This document shows, piece by piece, positions 37,369 through 45,351 of a stretch of 64,000 nucleotides of DNA. How positions within the stretch are numbered: the stretch's first letter is position 1; the number at the start of each line of letters is the position of its first letter. The stretch covers positions 124,001 through 188,000 of the forward strand of contig JASGKW010000011.1 of the NCBI GenBank assembly GCA_049840515.1, written 5' to 3'. The translations under genes and the position numbers were made by a program. This DNA comes from Muricomes sp049840515. GTDB taxonomy: Bacteria > Bacillota > Clostridia > Lachnospirales > Lachnospiraceae. Under the pieces are notes generated by a model. It had not been told where the DNA came from. It was given only the letters and a program-made list of their open reading frames with translations, and did not search any database.

Positions 37369-38580
37369 ATGGCAGCAAAAAAATCCAGAGGTAAAATGGC
37401 AAAGCAGCATGCTTTGTTACATAAGAAAAAAATGCGGAAAAGGATTACCCTTCTTGTGGTGGAGGTTATTATTCTTCTGGCCCTGGGGGCAGTGGCATAT
37501 GCGATGTCCAAGTTAGATAAACTTGATTTCCATACGATTGATGAGAGCAAACTGGAAATTTATCAGGATACAGGAAATTATACCAATATAGCTCTTTTCG
37601 GACTGGACTCCCGCGAGGGGGAACTGGATGGCGGAGTGCGGAGTGATGCCATGATGGTTGCCAGCATAAACAATAAGACAGGGAACGTAAAAATTGTGTC
37701 TGTGTTCAGAGATACTTTGACACAGCAGAGTGACGGAAGCTACGAAAAAGCAAATGCAGCTTATTCTTACGGCGGACCTGAGGAAGCGGTTGCGCTTTTA
37801 AACCGTAATTTTGATTTGGACATTAAAAAATATATGAGTGTTAACTTTAACGCTCTGGCTGATGTCATAGACCTGTTGGGCGGAATCGAGCTGGACCTGA
37901 CGGATGAAGAGGTATTTTGGACAAACGGTTATGCTACAGAAACCTCAAAAGTAGTTGGGCGTAAAACTACAGAGCTTACCCATGCAGGAAAACAAAAACT
38001 GGATGGAATTCAGGCTGTTTCTTACAGCCGTATCAGATATACAGAGGGAGACGATTTTAAGCGGTCTGAGCGCCAGAGACTTGTTCTGCAGCAGGTGGTA
38101 AAAGAGGCCAAAAAGGCAAGTCTGCCTACTTTAAACAAAATTATTAATCAGGTGCTGCCCCAGGTTTCCACAAATCTTTCCACAAAAGATTTTATGGGGA
38201 TTGCAGCAAATGCGGCGAGATATGAATTGGGAGAGATGAAAGGCTATCCGTTTGATGTCACAGTATCAGAAAACGTCATTGGCCTGGAAGGGTCTTATGT
38301 TGTGCCTATCGGATTTGCAGATAATGTAAAGCAATTGCATGCATTTTTGTTTGGCAAAGAACAATATCAGGTTTCAGACAAAGTGCAGAGCATTGACAGT
38401 GATATTATTTATCTCACAGGTGTAGATGGAAATGATTATGAGCCTTCAGCAGATGAGAGCGGAAGCGGCGGGACTGCGGACAGTTACTCTGGTGACAGCG
38501 CTGGTTCAGATACAGGGAGCACTGGCGATGGAAGCTATGATTATCAGGATAATTCCGGGGCGGACAGCTCAGAATGGTAA
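37369..38580 (+). CDS. LytR-CpsA-Psr (LCP) family glycopolymer ligase, copy 1
   Basis: LCP enzymes move lipid-linked glycopolymers onto peptidoglycan outside the cell. The 403 residues have a basic cytosolic N terminus, one helix (about 23-45), and the LCP domain with ALFGLDSREGELDGGVRSD, SVFRDTL and AVSYSRIRYTEGDDFKRSERQR, which includes the conserved Arg and Asp residues that bind pyrophosphate. The C-terminal ~50 residues are low-complexity, rich in Ser, Gly, Asp and Tyr, and probably lie in the wall. The glycosyltransferase that follows begins 11 bases after its stop. Confidence 0.92.
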   Translation: MAAKKSRGKMAKQHALLHKKKMRKRITLLVVEVIILLALGAVAYAMSKLDKLDFHTIDESKLEIYQDTGNYTNIALFGLDSREGELDGGVRSDAMMVASINNKTGNVKIVSVFRDTLTQQSDGSYEKANAAYSYGGPEEAVALLNRNFDLDIKKYMSVNFNALADVIDLLGGIELDLTDEEVFWTNGYATETSKVVGRKTTELTHAGKQKLDGIQAVSYSRIRYTEGDDFKRSERQRLVLQQVVKEAKKASLPTLNKIINQVLPQVSTNLSTKDFMGIAANAARYELGEMKGYPFDVTVSENVIGLEGSYVVPIGFADNVKQLHAFLFGKEQYQVSDKVQSIDSDIIYLTGVDGNDYEPSADESGSGGTADSYSGDSAGSDTGSTGDGSYDYQDNSGADSSEW

Positions 38581-38591
38581 CAGAGGAAAAA

Positions 38592-39539
38592 ATGGACATC
38601 AAAAAAGTAGACGTTATAATACCCACTTATAAGCCGGATGAGAAATTTGAATTATTAATCCGCCGCCTGCTGCGTCAGACGGTGAGAGTACAAAACATTA
38701 TTGTGGTAAATACAAAGACGGGGGTGTTCCCATGGGATATCACAGGTCTGGATTCCCGGATTATAGTAAAAGAGATTAATAAGAATGAATTTGATCATGG
38801 CGGTACAAGGCGTATGGCAATGGAAATGTCTGACGCGGAAATAGTAATCTGTATGACCCAGGATGCGGTGCCTCAGAATGACCGTCTGGTTGAGAATCTT
38901 ATCAGTCCTTTTTCGGACAGCAGCGTGGGGTGTTCTTATGCAAGACAACTCCCCGATGAGACCTGTGACGTAATTGAAAGCTACACCCGGCAATTTAATT
39001 ACCCCGCACAGAGCTGCGTGAAGAATCTGGACTCTGTAAAAAAAATAGGAATCAAGGCATTTTTCTGCTCCAATGTATGTGCAGCTTACAGGCGGTCTTA
39101 TTATGAGGAGGCAGGCGGCTTTGTAAAACGGGCAATATTTAATGAAGATATGATTATGGCGGCACACATGATGAAACTTGGATATCAGTGCGCCTATGCG
39201 GCAGATGCAAAAGTGATACATTCCCATAATTACACCTGCGTACAGCAACTTAAAAGAAATTTTGATGTGGCGGTGTCACAGGCAGAACATCCTGACATAT
39301 TTAAGGGAGTTCCCTCTGAAAGCGAGGGCATACGGCTTGTGAAACAGACTGCAGGCTATCTCATAAGAATTAGAAAACCCTGGCTGGTAGCAAAATTAGT
39401 TATAAAAAGCGGTTTCAAATATGCGGGCTATTTTTTAGGGAAGAGATATAAAAGACTTCCACTAGGGCTTGTGAAAAAGCTCTCCTCTAATCCTAAATAT
39501 TGGACAAATGTGAAGAAAGAATCACAAAATTGTGATTGA
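38592..39539 (+). CDS. Glycosyltransferase family 2 (rhamnosyltransferase-like)
   Basis: A 315-residue GT-A enzyme with VDVIIPTYKPDEKFELL at the start, the FDHGGTRRMAMEM block typical of bacterial rhamnosyltransferases, and MTQDAVPQND in place of the usual DXD. Later it has GIKAFFCSNVCAAYRRSYY, then FNEDMIMAAHMM. The C-terminal basic segment may bind the membrane. I start at 38592 (MDIKKVDV) after AGAGGAAAAA; the ATG at 38574 overlaps the LCP gene. It lies between two LCP genes and fits a rhamnose-transferring step. Confidence 0.88.
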   Translation: MDIKKVDVIIPTYKPDEKFELLIRRLLRQTVRVQNIIVVNTKTGVFPWDITGLDSRIIVKEINKNEFDHGGTRRMAMEMSDAEIVICMTQDAVPQNDRLVENLISPFSDSSVGCSYARQLPDETCDVIESYTRQFNYPAQSCVKNLDSVKKIGIKAFFCSNVCAAYRRSYYEEAGGFVKRAIFNEDMIMAAHMMKLGYQCAYAADAKVIHSHNYTCVQQLKRNFDVAVSQAEHPDIFKGVPSESEGIRLVKQTAGYLIRIRKPWLVAKLVIKSGFKYAGYFLGKRYKRLPLGLVKKLSSNPKYWTNVKKESQNCD

Positions 39540-39564
39540 AGTTTGTTAAGAATTATTGTATGAT
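39536..39564 (+). promoter_or_regulatory. Candidate sigma-A promoter for LCP copy 2
   Basis: TTGAAG, a 17-bp spacer and TATGAT begin at the stop of the previous gene and end about 40 bases before the LCP start. Confidence 0.5.
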
Positions 39565-39606
39565 AAAATGCAAAGAAGTACGAAAAATTGTCAGAAAGGG
39601 CTTACA

Positions 39607-40980
39607 ATGGCGAAAAGAAGAGGTAGAAGACGCAGAAGAGCACAGAAAGGTTTTATAACCTGGGCTCCATGGAAAAAAGCATTGGCCATAGTTGGGGGAA
39701 CTCTGATTTTATTGACAACAGCGGGGATAGCGTTTGCCGCATCCAAGTTAGGTAAAATAGAAACAACAAAATTAGATACGACCAAATTAAATATTTCCAA
39801 AGAAGTTGAGCATAATGAAACCGGGTATCTGAATGTAGCTTTGTTTGGGCTGGATTCAAGGGACGGAAGCCTTACTTCCGGCGACCGCAGCGATACAATT
39901 ATTATTGCAAGTTTAAACCGGGAGACAAAGGAAGTGAGACTTTGCTCTGTATTTCGGGATACATTGCTGGAGCAGCCGGATGAGAGTTACAATAAAGCGA
40001 ATGCAGCATATTCAACCGATGGTGCGGAAGGTGCTGTCGCTATGCTGAATAAGAATCTGGATATGGATATACAACACTATGTCACCGTTAATTTCAATGC
40101 ACTTGTGGATGTGATTGATGAGCTGGGAGGGATTGAAGTTGATTTAAAGACTCCCAAGGAAGTAGAGCTTGTAAATGGATACGGCAATGAGACGTCCAAA
40201 GTTACCGGCAAGAAATTGGAGCTCTTGGACCATACCGGAAAGCAGCTTTTAAATGGAGTACAGGCTGTTTCTTATTCCAGAATCAGATACCAGGTTTTTG
40301 ACGGGGATCCCCAGGACGGAACTGATTTCAGGAGAGCCGAGCGCCAGAGGTATGTGCTGGAGCAGGTTGTAAAGAAAGCACAAAAGGCAGATTTATCTAC
40401 CTTGAATCGTATTATTGATAAGGTATTTCCGAAGGTGGCAACAAACTTCACGCTGGGGGAGATTCTGGCATATGCAAAGGATGCTTTTGATTATAAGCTG
40501 ACAAATATGAGTGGTTTTCCTTTTGATAAAACAACTGCAACTTTATCTGGAGTAGGGAGTTCTGTAATTCCAGATGATCTGGAGAGTAATGTGATTCAGC
40601 TCCACAAGTTCTTTTTTGGTCAGTCGTACACCCCTTCTTCAACAGTAACTTCGATTAGCAGTGAAATACAATCCTATTCAATGAATACGATACCTGATGA
40701 GGAAGCGATATATTATGAGGATGCGGGAGGAAGTTCCGATTATAGTGACTCAGGCACAGGATACACAGATTCCTATGCAGACCCCAATGCGGGAAGTACT
40801 GGGACCACCGGAGGCACAGGAAGCACTGGGACCACCGGAAGTACAGGAAGTACTGATGTTCCTGCTGGAAACGGTACTGTGACAGATGGCACTGCAGGAG
40901 GAAATACAGATACATCAGGTTCGGGAAATGAAGGTGTCCAGGCGGTTCCCGACAGTGGACAAGATACTGTAATTGAATGA
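39607..40980 (+). CDS. LytR-CpsA-Psr (LCP) family glycopolymer ligase, copy 2
   Basis: A 457-residue paralogue of the LCP gene at 37.4 kb. It has a very basic N terminus (AKRRGRRRRRAQKGF), one helix (about 22-42) and an LCP domain with ALFGLDSRDGSLTSGDRSD, SVFRDTL and SRIRYQVFDGDPQDGTDF-RRAERQR. The C terminus (about 390-457) is a Gly/Ser/Thr tail with the repeated unit GSTGTTGGT, probably a flexible wall-spanning or glycosylated linker. I choose 39607 over 39556 because the upstream extension runs through the promoter region and AAAGGGC precedes this ATG. Two LCP ligases suggest two polymers or partial redundancy. Confidence 0.91.
   Translation: MAKRRGRRRRRAQKGFITWAPWKKALAIVGGTLILLTTAGIAFAASKLGKIETTKLDTTKLNISKEVEHNETGYLNVALFGLDSRDGSLTSGDRSDTIIIASLNRETKEVRLCSVFRDTLLEQPDESYNKANAAYSTDGAEGAVAMLNKNLDMDIQHYVTVNFNALVDVIDELGGIEVDLKTPKEVELVNGYGNETSKVTGKKLELLDHTGKQLLNGVQAVSYSRIRYQVFDGDPQDGTDFRRAERQRYVLEQVVKKAQKADLSTLNRIIDKVFPKVATNFTLGEILAYAKDAFDYKLTNMSGFPFDKTTATLSGVGSSVIPDDLESNVIQLHKFFFGQSYTPSSTVTSISSEIQSYSMNTIPDEEAIYYEDAGGSSDYSDSGTGYTDSYADPNAGSTGTTGGTGSTGTTGSTGSTDVPAGNGTVTDGTAGGNTDTSGSGNEGVQAVPDSGQDTVIE
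40792..40845 (+). repeat. 27-bp tandem repeat in LCP copy 2
   Basis: Two near-identical 27-bp units, each coding GSTGTTG followed by GT or ST, plus the start of a third. In-frame units mean the tail length could vary without breaking the gene. Confidence 0.75.
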
Positions 40981-41021
40981 TAACCGAGTGATAATAAGAG
41001 GCAAAAGAGGTAAGGAGTAAA

Positions 41022-42494
41022 ATGAAAAAAATACTAAAAAAATTAAGCGGTATATTCCTGACATTATGTTTAACTGTATCCTGTTTTTCATTTGTAGCAT
41101 TCGCAGCCGAAGGAACACTTCAATTTTCAGACCCATCGGCAGCGGCAGGAGATAATGTAACGGTTAAGGTAAAGGCAGATACAGGCGGCGGCGCCATAGG
41201 TGATGTGGATGTCACACTCACATATGACAAATCAATTTTGAAATTTGTGAGCGGTACAAATGCCACTGGTGGGGACGGCACCATACAATTGTCTTCCAAG
41301 GGTGATGGTACTTCCTCAGAAGCAAACTATACATTGGAATTTACTGCATTAAAAGAAGGAACAGCTGCGGTGGAGGCGTCAACCTATACTGCATATATGT
41401 ATGATAACAGTTCCCTGAATTTGTCCATGGGAAATTCAACGGTAACCATCCAGGGAGGAACTCCTGTCAGTGACACGGAGAATGGCAAGCAGGGCGGCAG
41501 TTCTGGAAATCTTCAGGTAATTGTGGATGGAAAGACATATACTGTCAATGAGAACTTTACAGAAGCTGCAGTTCCAAAAGGGTTTACAATTAAAGATGCA
41601 GAGCTGGACGGAAAACAGACAAAAGCAATGATTCAGGAGACAAGCGGACAATATTTGTTTTATCTTGAAGATGAAAATGGTGATTCAGATTATTTCTTCT
41701 ACAGTACGGATGACGGTTCCTTTTCGCCTACAGCTGTAGTGGATGTGAATTCAGAAGTGGCAATATATCTGATGAACTATCAGAAGGCAGGCGAACTTCC
41801 CTCCGAATATCAGGAGACTACAACAGATATAGATGGAAAGGTGTTCTCCGCATGGCAGAATATGTCAGAGCAGGAATATTACCTTGTATATGCACTGAGC
41901 AGTGACGGAAATAAAGGATATTATCAGTATGATACTACAGAGGGAACTTACCAGAGATATGTAGCGCCAGCAGCAGTGGAACAGCCCAAAAGCAGTAACT
42001 CTATGCTGGATAAAGCGATGAATTTCCTGGAGAATCACTTGATTGTGGTTATGTGTGCTTTGTGGGCAGTATTTCTTATTCTTCTCATAATAATTATTAT
42101 ATTGGGCGTAAAATTATCTCACCGTAATCAGGAACTGGATGATTTATATGATGAATATGGCATTGGCGATGATGACGATGACAGCGATGATGATTTGCCC
42201 CGCGCGAAGAAAAAAACTCGCAGACAGCCGGACGACTTTGAGGAAGAAGAGTACGGGGAAGATGAATTCGAGGATTACGAGGACAACGATGAATATGAAG
42301 AGGACGAAGAGTTCGATGAGTATGAAGACGAAGAGTTTGACGAGTATGAGGATGAAGAATTTGACGAGTATGAAGACGATGATGAGGATTTTGAAGAATA
42401 CGATGAAGATGATGATGAAGAGTATGAGCCTCAGCCCGCGCACAAGTCAAAGAAGAAAAAAGATGACTATTCAATGGACTTTATAGATATATAG
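41022..42494 (+). CDS. Cohesin-like extracellular domain protein with TM helix and polyacidic tail
   Basis: A 490-residue membrane protein. A signal peptide (about 1-28, ending AFAAEG) leads to a cohesin-like beta domain (about 30-145) with DPSAAAGDNVTVKV, GDVDVTLTYDKSILKF and LEFTALKEG. A second extracellular domain (about 160-310) follows, then a helix (about 342-366) and a cytosolic tail of about 120 residues that is mostly Asp, Glu and Tyr, including three DEYEDEEF repeats. Cohesins bind dockerins, but here the domain may bind the polymer or a surface partner. I do not know a characterised protein with this design. It sits between LCP and rfbC. Confidence 0.83.
   Translation: MKKILKKLSGIFLTLCLTVSCFSFVAFAAEGTLQFSDPSAAAGDNVTVKVKADTGGGAIGDVDVTLTYDKSILKFVSGTNATGGDGTIQLSSKGDGTSSEANYTLEFTALKEGTAAVEASTYTAYMYDNSSLNLSMGNSTVTIQGGTPVSDTENGKQGGSSGNLQVIVDGKTYTVNENFTEAAVPKGFTIKDAELDGKQTKAMIQETSGQYLFYLEDENGDSDYFFYSTDDGSFSPTAVVDVNSEVAIYLMNYQKAGELPSEYQETTTDIDGKVFSAWQNMSEQEYYLVYALSSDGNKGYYQYDTTEGTYQRYVAPAAVEQPKSSNSMLDKAMNFLENHLIVVMCALWAVFLILLIIIIILGVKLSHRNQELDDLYDEYGIGDDDDDSDDDLPRAKKKTRRQPDDFEEEEYGEDEFEDYEDNDEYEEDEEFDEYEDEEFDEYEDEEFDEYEDDDEDFEEYDEDDDEEYEPQPAHKSKKKKDDYSMDFIDI
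42306..42377 (+). repeat. 24-bp tandem repeat coding the acidic tail
   Basis: Three 24-bp units coding EEFDEYED differ only at third codon positions. They form the core of the polyacidic cytosolic tail of the cohesin-like protein. Confidence 0.85.
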
Positions 42495-42526
42495 TATGTC
42501 ATCAGGCAGGAAAATGCCAGGTTAAG

Positions 42527-42565
42527 GACAAGGGTGTTGCGGACAGGCAATACCCTTGTCATTTC
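42527..42565 (+). terminator. Terminator after the cohesin-like gene
   Basis: GACAAGGGT pairs with ACCCTTGTC, with an inner TTGC/GCAA helix, and is followed by ATTTC. The T-run is weak but the stem is long. Confidence 0.7.
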
Positions 42566-42571
42566 AAGCCG

Positions 42572-42577
42572 TATAAT
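42572..42577 (+). promoter_or_regulatory. Candidate -10 box upstream of rfbC
   Basis: A perfect TATAAT 40 bases before the rfbC start, just after the terminator. No convincing -35 lies at 17 bp. Confidence 0.45.
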
Positions 42578-42616
42578 AGATGAACGAGAATTATTTTAAA
42601 AGAAAGAGGAACAGAC

Positions 42617-43168
42617 ATGGGTAAAATAAAAGTTGAAGCATGTGATATTGAAGGGCTAAAAGTTATTACACCGGCCGTATTTGGGGATGAGCGCGGCTAT
42701 TTCATGGAGACGTATAATTATAATGACTATAAAGAGGCAGGAATTGATTTGGAATTTGTACAGGACAATCAGTCAAGCTCCAAAAAGGGTGTTCTCAGAG
42801 GCCTGCATTTTCAGATTAATTATCCTCAGGACAAACTAGTCCGGGTAGTCAGCGGGGAAGTATTTGATGTTGCTATTGATTTGCGCAAGGATTCCAAAAC
42901 CTATGGAAAATGGTTTGGGGTGGTTTTGTCTGCGGAAAACAAAAAACAATTTTTTATTCCCAAGAACTTTGCTCATGGTTTCCTGGTTTTGTCTGATTCT
43001 GCTGAGTTTGCATATAAGTGTACCGATTTCTACCATCCAAATGATGAAGGCGGAATTATTTGGAATGACCCGGAGATTGGAATTGACTGGCCGATTCCAC
43101 AGGGGATGGAGCTGACCATTTCTGAAAAGGATTTAAAGTGGGGAACAATTAAGGAATTAGAGCGTTAG
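42617..43168 (+). CDS. rfbC: dTDP-4-dehydrorhamnose 3,5-epimerase RfbC/RmlC
   Basis: Third step of dTDP-L-rhamnose synthesis; a cupin-fold dimer. The 183 residues show ERGYFMETYNYNDY, FVQDNQSSS, the hallmark GVLRGLHFQ with the catalytic histidine, VFDVAIDLRKDSKTYGKW, IPKNFAHGFLVLSD and WNDPEIGIDWP. It is separated from rfbB, rfbA and rfbD by about 8 kb, but together the four genes make a full rhamnose pathway in the window. AAAGAGGAACA precedes the ATG. It leads the operon with the ABC exporter. Confidence 0.96.
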   Translation: MGKIKVEACDIEGLKVITPAVFGDERGYFMETYNYNDYKEAGIDLEFVQDNQSSSKKGVLRGLHFQINYPQDKLVRVVSGEVFDVAIDLRKDSKTYGKWFGVVLSAENKKQFFIPKNFAHGFLVLSDSAEFAYKCTDFYHPNDEGGIIWNDPEIGIDWPIPQGMELTISEKDLKWGTIKELER

Positions 43169-43190
43169 GCGGACCACAGGAGGAAGCGTT

Positions 43191-43966
43191 TTGTCAAAAT
43201 ATATTCAAAATTTTTTGAAGTTTAATCCTTTACTGGGAGAGCGATTGCCAGGGACATTAAAATCAAGTACAGGCGGTCAGTTCTCGGTGTGTTTTGGACT
43301 CTTCTTAACCCTTTATTTATGATGATTATACTGTCCATAGTATTTTCAAATTTATTTAAGTTTGACATTGAAAATTTCCCGTTATATATATTGAGTGGAC
43401 AGGTTATCTTTAATTTCTATTCAGATTCCACATCGGGTGCAATGTCATCTATTATCGGAAGTGCAGCTTTGATTAAAAAGGTGTATGTGCCCAAATACTT
43501 ATTTGTTATTTCCAGAGTGTTTTCCAGCTTTATAAATTTAATGGCTTCATTCACAGCATTACTTATTGTTATGGTAGCGACCAGAACAGAATTGCACTGG
43601 ACGGTTTTTCTGGTTCCAATACCATTACTTTTGCTTGTACTATTTTCGTTGGGAATCGGTTTGGCCTTGGCAGCTATTACTGTTAAGTTTAGGGATGTGA
43701 TACATTTATATGGTGTATTTGTCACAGCATTACTGTATATGACACCTGTAATTTATCCGATGTCAATTCTTCCGCCCACATTGAATAAAATCGTTATGTT
43801 GAATCCAATTACCAATATACTGATGATGTTCCGTGATGTGATGCTGCAGGACACTATATTCAGTATGAGTTCTTTAATTATTGCGATTGTTGAGGCTGGA
43901 TTATCATTGAGCATTGGTCTGTATATTTTTTATAAGAATCAGGATCAGTTCATTTTGAATATTTAG
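43191..43966 (+). CDS. ABC-2 type polysaccharide export permease (TagG/RfbA-like; one frameshift)
   Basis: The membrane half of an ABC exporter that moves undecaprenyl-linked polymer (teichoic acid, O-antigen or rhamnan type). The frame starts with TTG at 43191 (AGGAGGAAGCG upstream) and reads LSKYIQNFLKFNPLLGE. One base is missing near 43244, after which it continues IARDIKIKYRRSVLGVFWT, the conserved cytosolic entry of this family, and six helices. Restoring the base gives 258 residues, the usual length. Its ATPase partner follows nine bases later. Confidence 0.87.
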
Positions 43967-43975
43967 GAGTTGAAT

Positions 43976-44713
43976 ATGGATAAAAAAACGGTGGTAAAAG
44001 TAGATGATGTGTCTATGAAGTTCAACTTGTCATCAGAAAAGTTTGACAGTTTTAAGGAATATGTTATCAAAAGCTTAAAAAAACAAGTTTCCTATGATGA
44101 GTTCTGGGCTTTGAAGCATGTGTCTTTTGAAGTAATGCAGGGAGATTCCCTGGGGCTTATCGGACTGAACGGCAGTGGAAAGAGCACCATGCTTAAAACC
44201 ATAGCAGGGGTATTGAAACCGACCAAAGGAACAGTAACGGTTGTCGGTAATGTTGCTCCATTGATTGAGCTTGGAGCAGGATTTGATTTCGATTTGACTG
44301 CAAGAGAGAATGTTTATCTGAATGGCGCGCTTTTAGGATACTCCCGCAAGATGATGGACGGCTACTATAATGATATTGTAGAGTTTTCGGAGTTAAATGA
44401 GTTCATGAATGTTCCGGTCAAGAATTTTTCTTCCGGTATGGTATCCCGCTTGGCGTTTGCCATAGCAACCATAGGAACTCCAGACATATTGATTGTGGAT
44501 GAGGTGCTTTCAGTTGGAGATTTCCGTTTTCAGCAAAAGTGCGAAAAACGGATTCGCAAAATGATGGATGAAGGAACTACAATTTTGTTTGTCTCTCACA
44601 GCATCGAACAGGTAAAGTCTATATGTAATAAAATTGCATGGATTGAAAAAGGACATTTGAAAAAGTTCGGAGATGCAGCTGCAATTTGCGAGGAATATAG
44701 TAAATGTTATTAA
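43976..44713 (+). CDS. ABC polysaccharide exporter ATP-binding protein (TagH/RfbB-like)
   Basis: The ATPase half of the polymer exporter. The 245 residues start with the family-typical lead VKVDDVSMKF, then Walker A GLIGLNGSGKSTMLK, the Q-loop region, the GAGFDFDLTARENVYLNG block specific to polymer exporters, the signature FSSGMVSRLAFA and Walker B ILIVDEVLSVGD. It lacks the C-terminal carbohydrate-binding extension of Wzt, so chain-length control is not obvious here. I start at 43976 (MDKKTVV), with AGGAGTTGAAT upstream, rather than the TTG at 43970. Confidence 0.93.
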   Translation: MDKKTVVKVDDVSMKFNLSSEKFDSFKEYVIKSLKKQVSYDEFWALKHVSFEVMQGDSLGLIGLNGSGKSTMLKTIAGVLKPTKGTVTVVGNVAPLIELGAGFDFDLTARENVYLNGALLGYSRKMMDGYYNDIVEFSELNEFMNVPVKNFSSGMVSRLAFAIATIGTPDILIVDEVLSVGDFRFQQKCEKRIRKMMDEGTTILFVSHSIEQVKSICNKIAWIEKGHLKKFGDAAAICEEYSKCY

Positions 44714-44732
44714 TAAAAGCCGGAGAGATAAA

Positions 44733-45326
44733 ATGAAAAAAGTAAAAAGTGTAATTATTGTTATTTTGATTATAGTAGCAGCATTTTTTTATGCCCACAT
44801 AGGGAAGAATAATCTGGTGTATGACAAGGATGTTGATAATAGTCAATATATTGCAACTGGACCAGTAAACCGGGTTGAACAGACTTTTGTGTCAAAGGAG
44901 GAAACTCTGGATGGTTTTCGAAGCAAGTGTCAGGTTGCCGGAAATGTGGAAGGAATGAAGGTTCAATACTCTCTTGTGAATGTAAAATCAGGAAAGACTG
45001 AGGCGGAGGGCATTGCGGACGCAGCAGAGATAAAAAATAGTAAATTTTATTTTTTTGGATTTGATACAGTGTCAAACTGTAAAGGAAATGCCTATAAAAT
45101 TGTATTAGTAAATGAAAAAGCTACTGAAAAAGATGGAATTGGATTTTTCTTCCAGCCAAAAACGGAACAGGGAACCAGTCTGAAAGTTGAGGATAACAGT
45201 ACAACGGGAACTATGATTGTAAAAGCGGTGACTGACAGGTTTGATATAGAAACATTTATTGTGCTTTTAGTTTTTGTTTTGTATGTGGTACTTTTCATCA
45301 AGTTTTTGTATAAATTATTCAAGTAG
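44733..45326 (+). CDS. Membrane protein with extracellular domain between two TM helices (unknown function)
   Basis: A 197-residue protein with a helix at each end (about 4-20 and 172-192) and about 145 residues outside between them. I do not recognise a named family. The outer domain follows the same pattern as the extracellular domain of the DUF2142 protein at 29.6 kb: a QTF start, a DG or G turn, LVN/VEN strands, FGFD/VFD plus N-x-KG, and a closing DGIG/DGFR. CGGAGAGATAA stands before the ATG. It is placed between the ABC exporter and a large glycosyltransferase, which suggests a role in polymer export or assembly. Confidence 0.75.
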   Translation: MKKVKSVIIVILIIVAAFFYAHIGKNNLVYDKDVDNSQYIATGPVNRVEQTFVSKEETLDGFRSKCQVAGNVEGMKVQYSLVNVKSGKTEAEGIADAAEIKNSKFYFFGFDTVSNCKGNAYKIVLVNEKATEKDGIGFFFQPKTEQGTSLKVEDNSTTGTMIVKAVTDRFDIETFIVLLVFVLYVVLFIKFLYKLFK

Positions 45327-45351
45327 TCAGATTAAGAAGGTGAAGGAGTTT

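Noticed and set aside
42306..42377. Regular repeats resembling a CRISPR array
   Set aside because: The units are adjacent, in frame and without spacers. The same holds for the repeats at 40792 and 53873.
42097..42474. His/Arg- and Ile/Phe-rich minus-strand frames
   Set aside because: They are the complement of the GAT/GAA-rich acidic-tail repeat and have no start signal.
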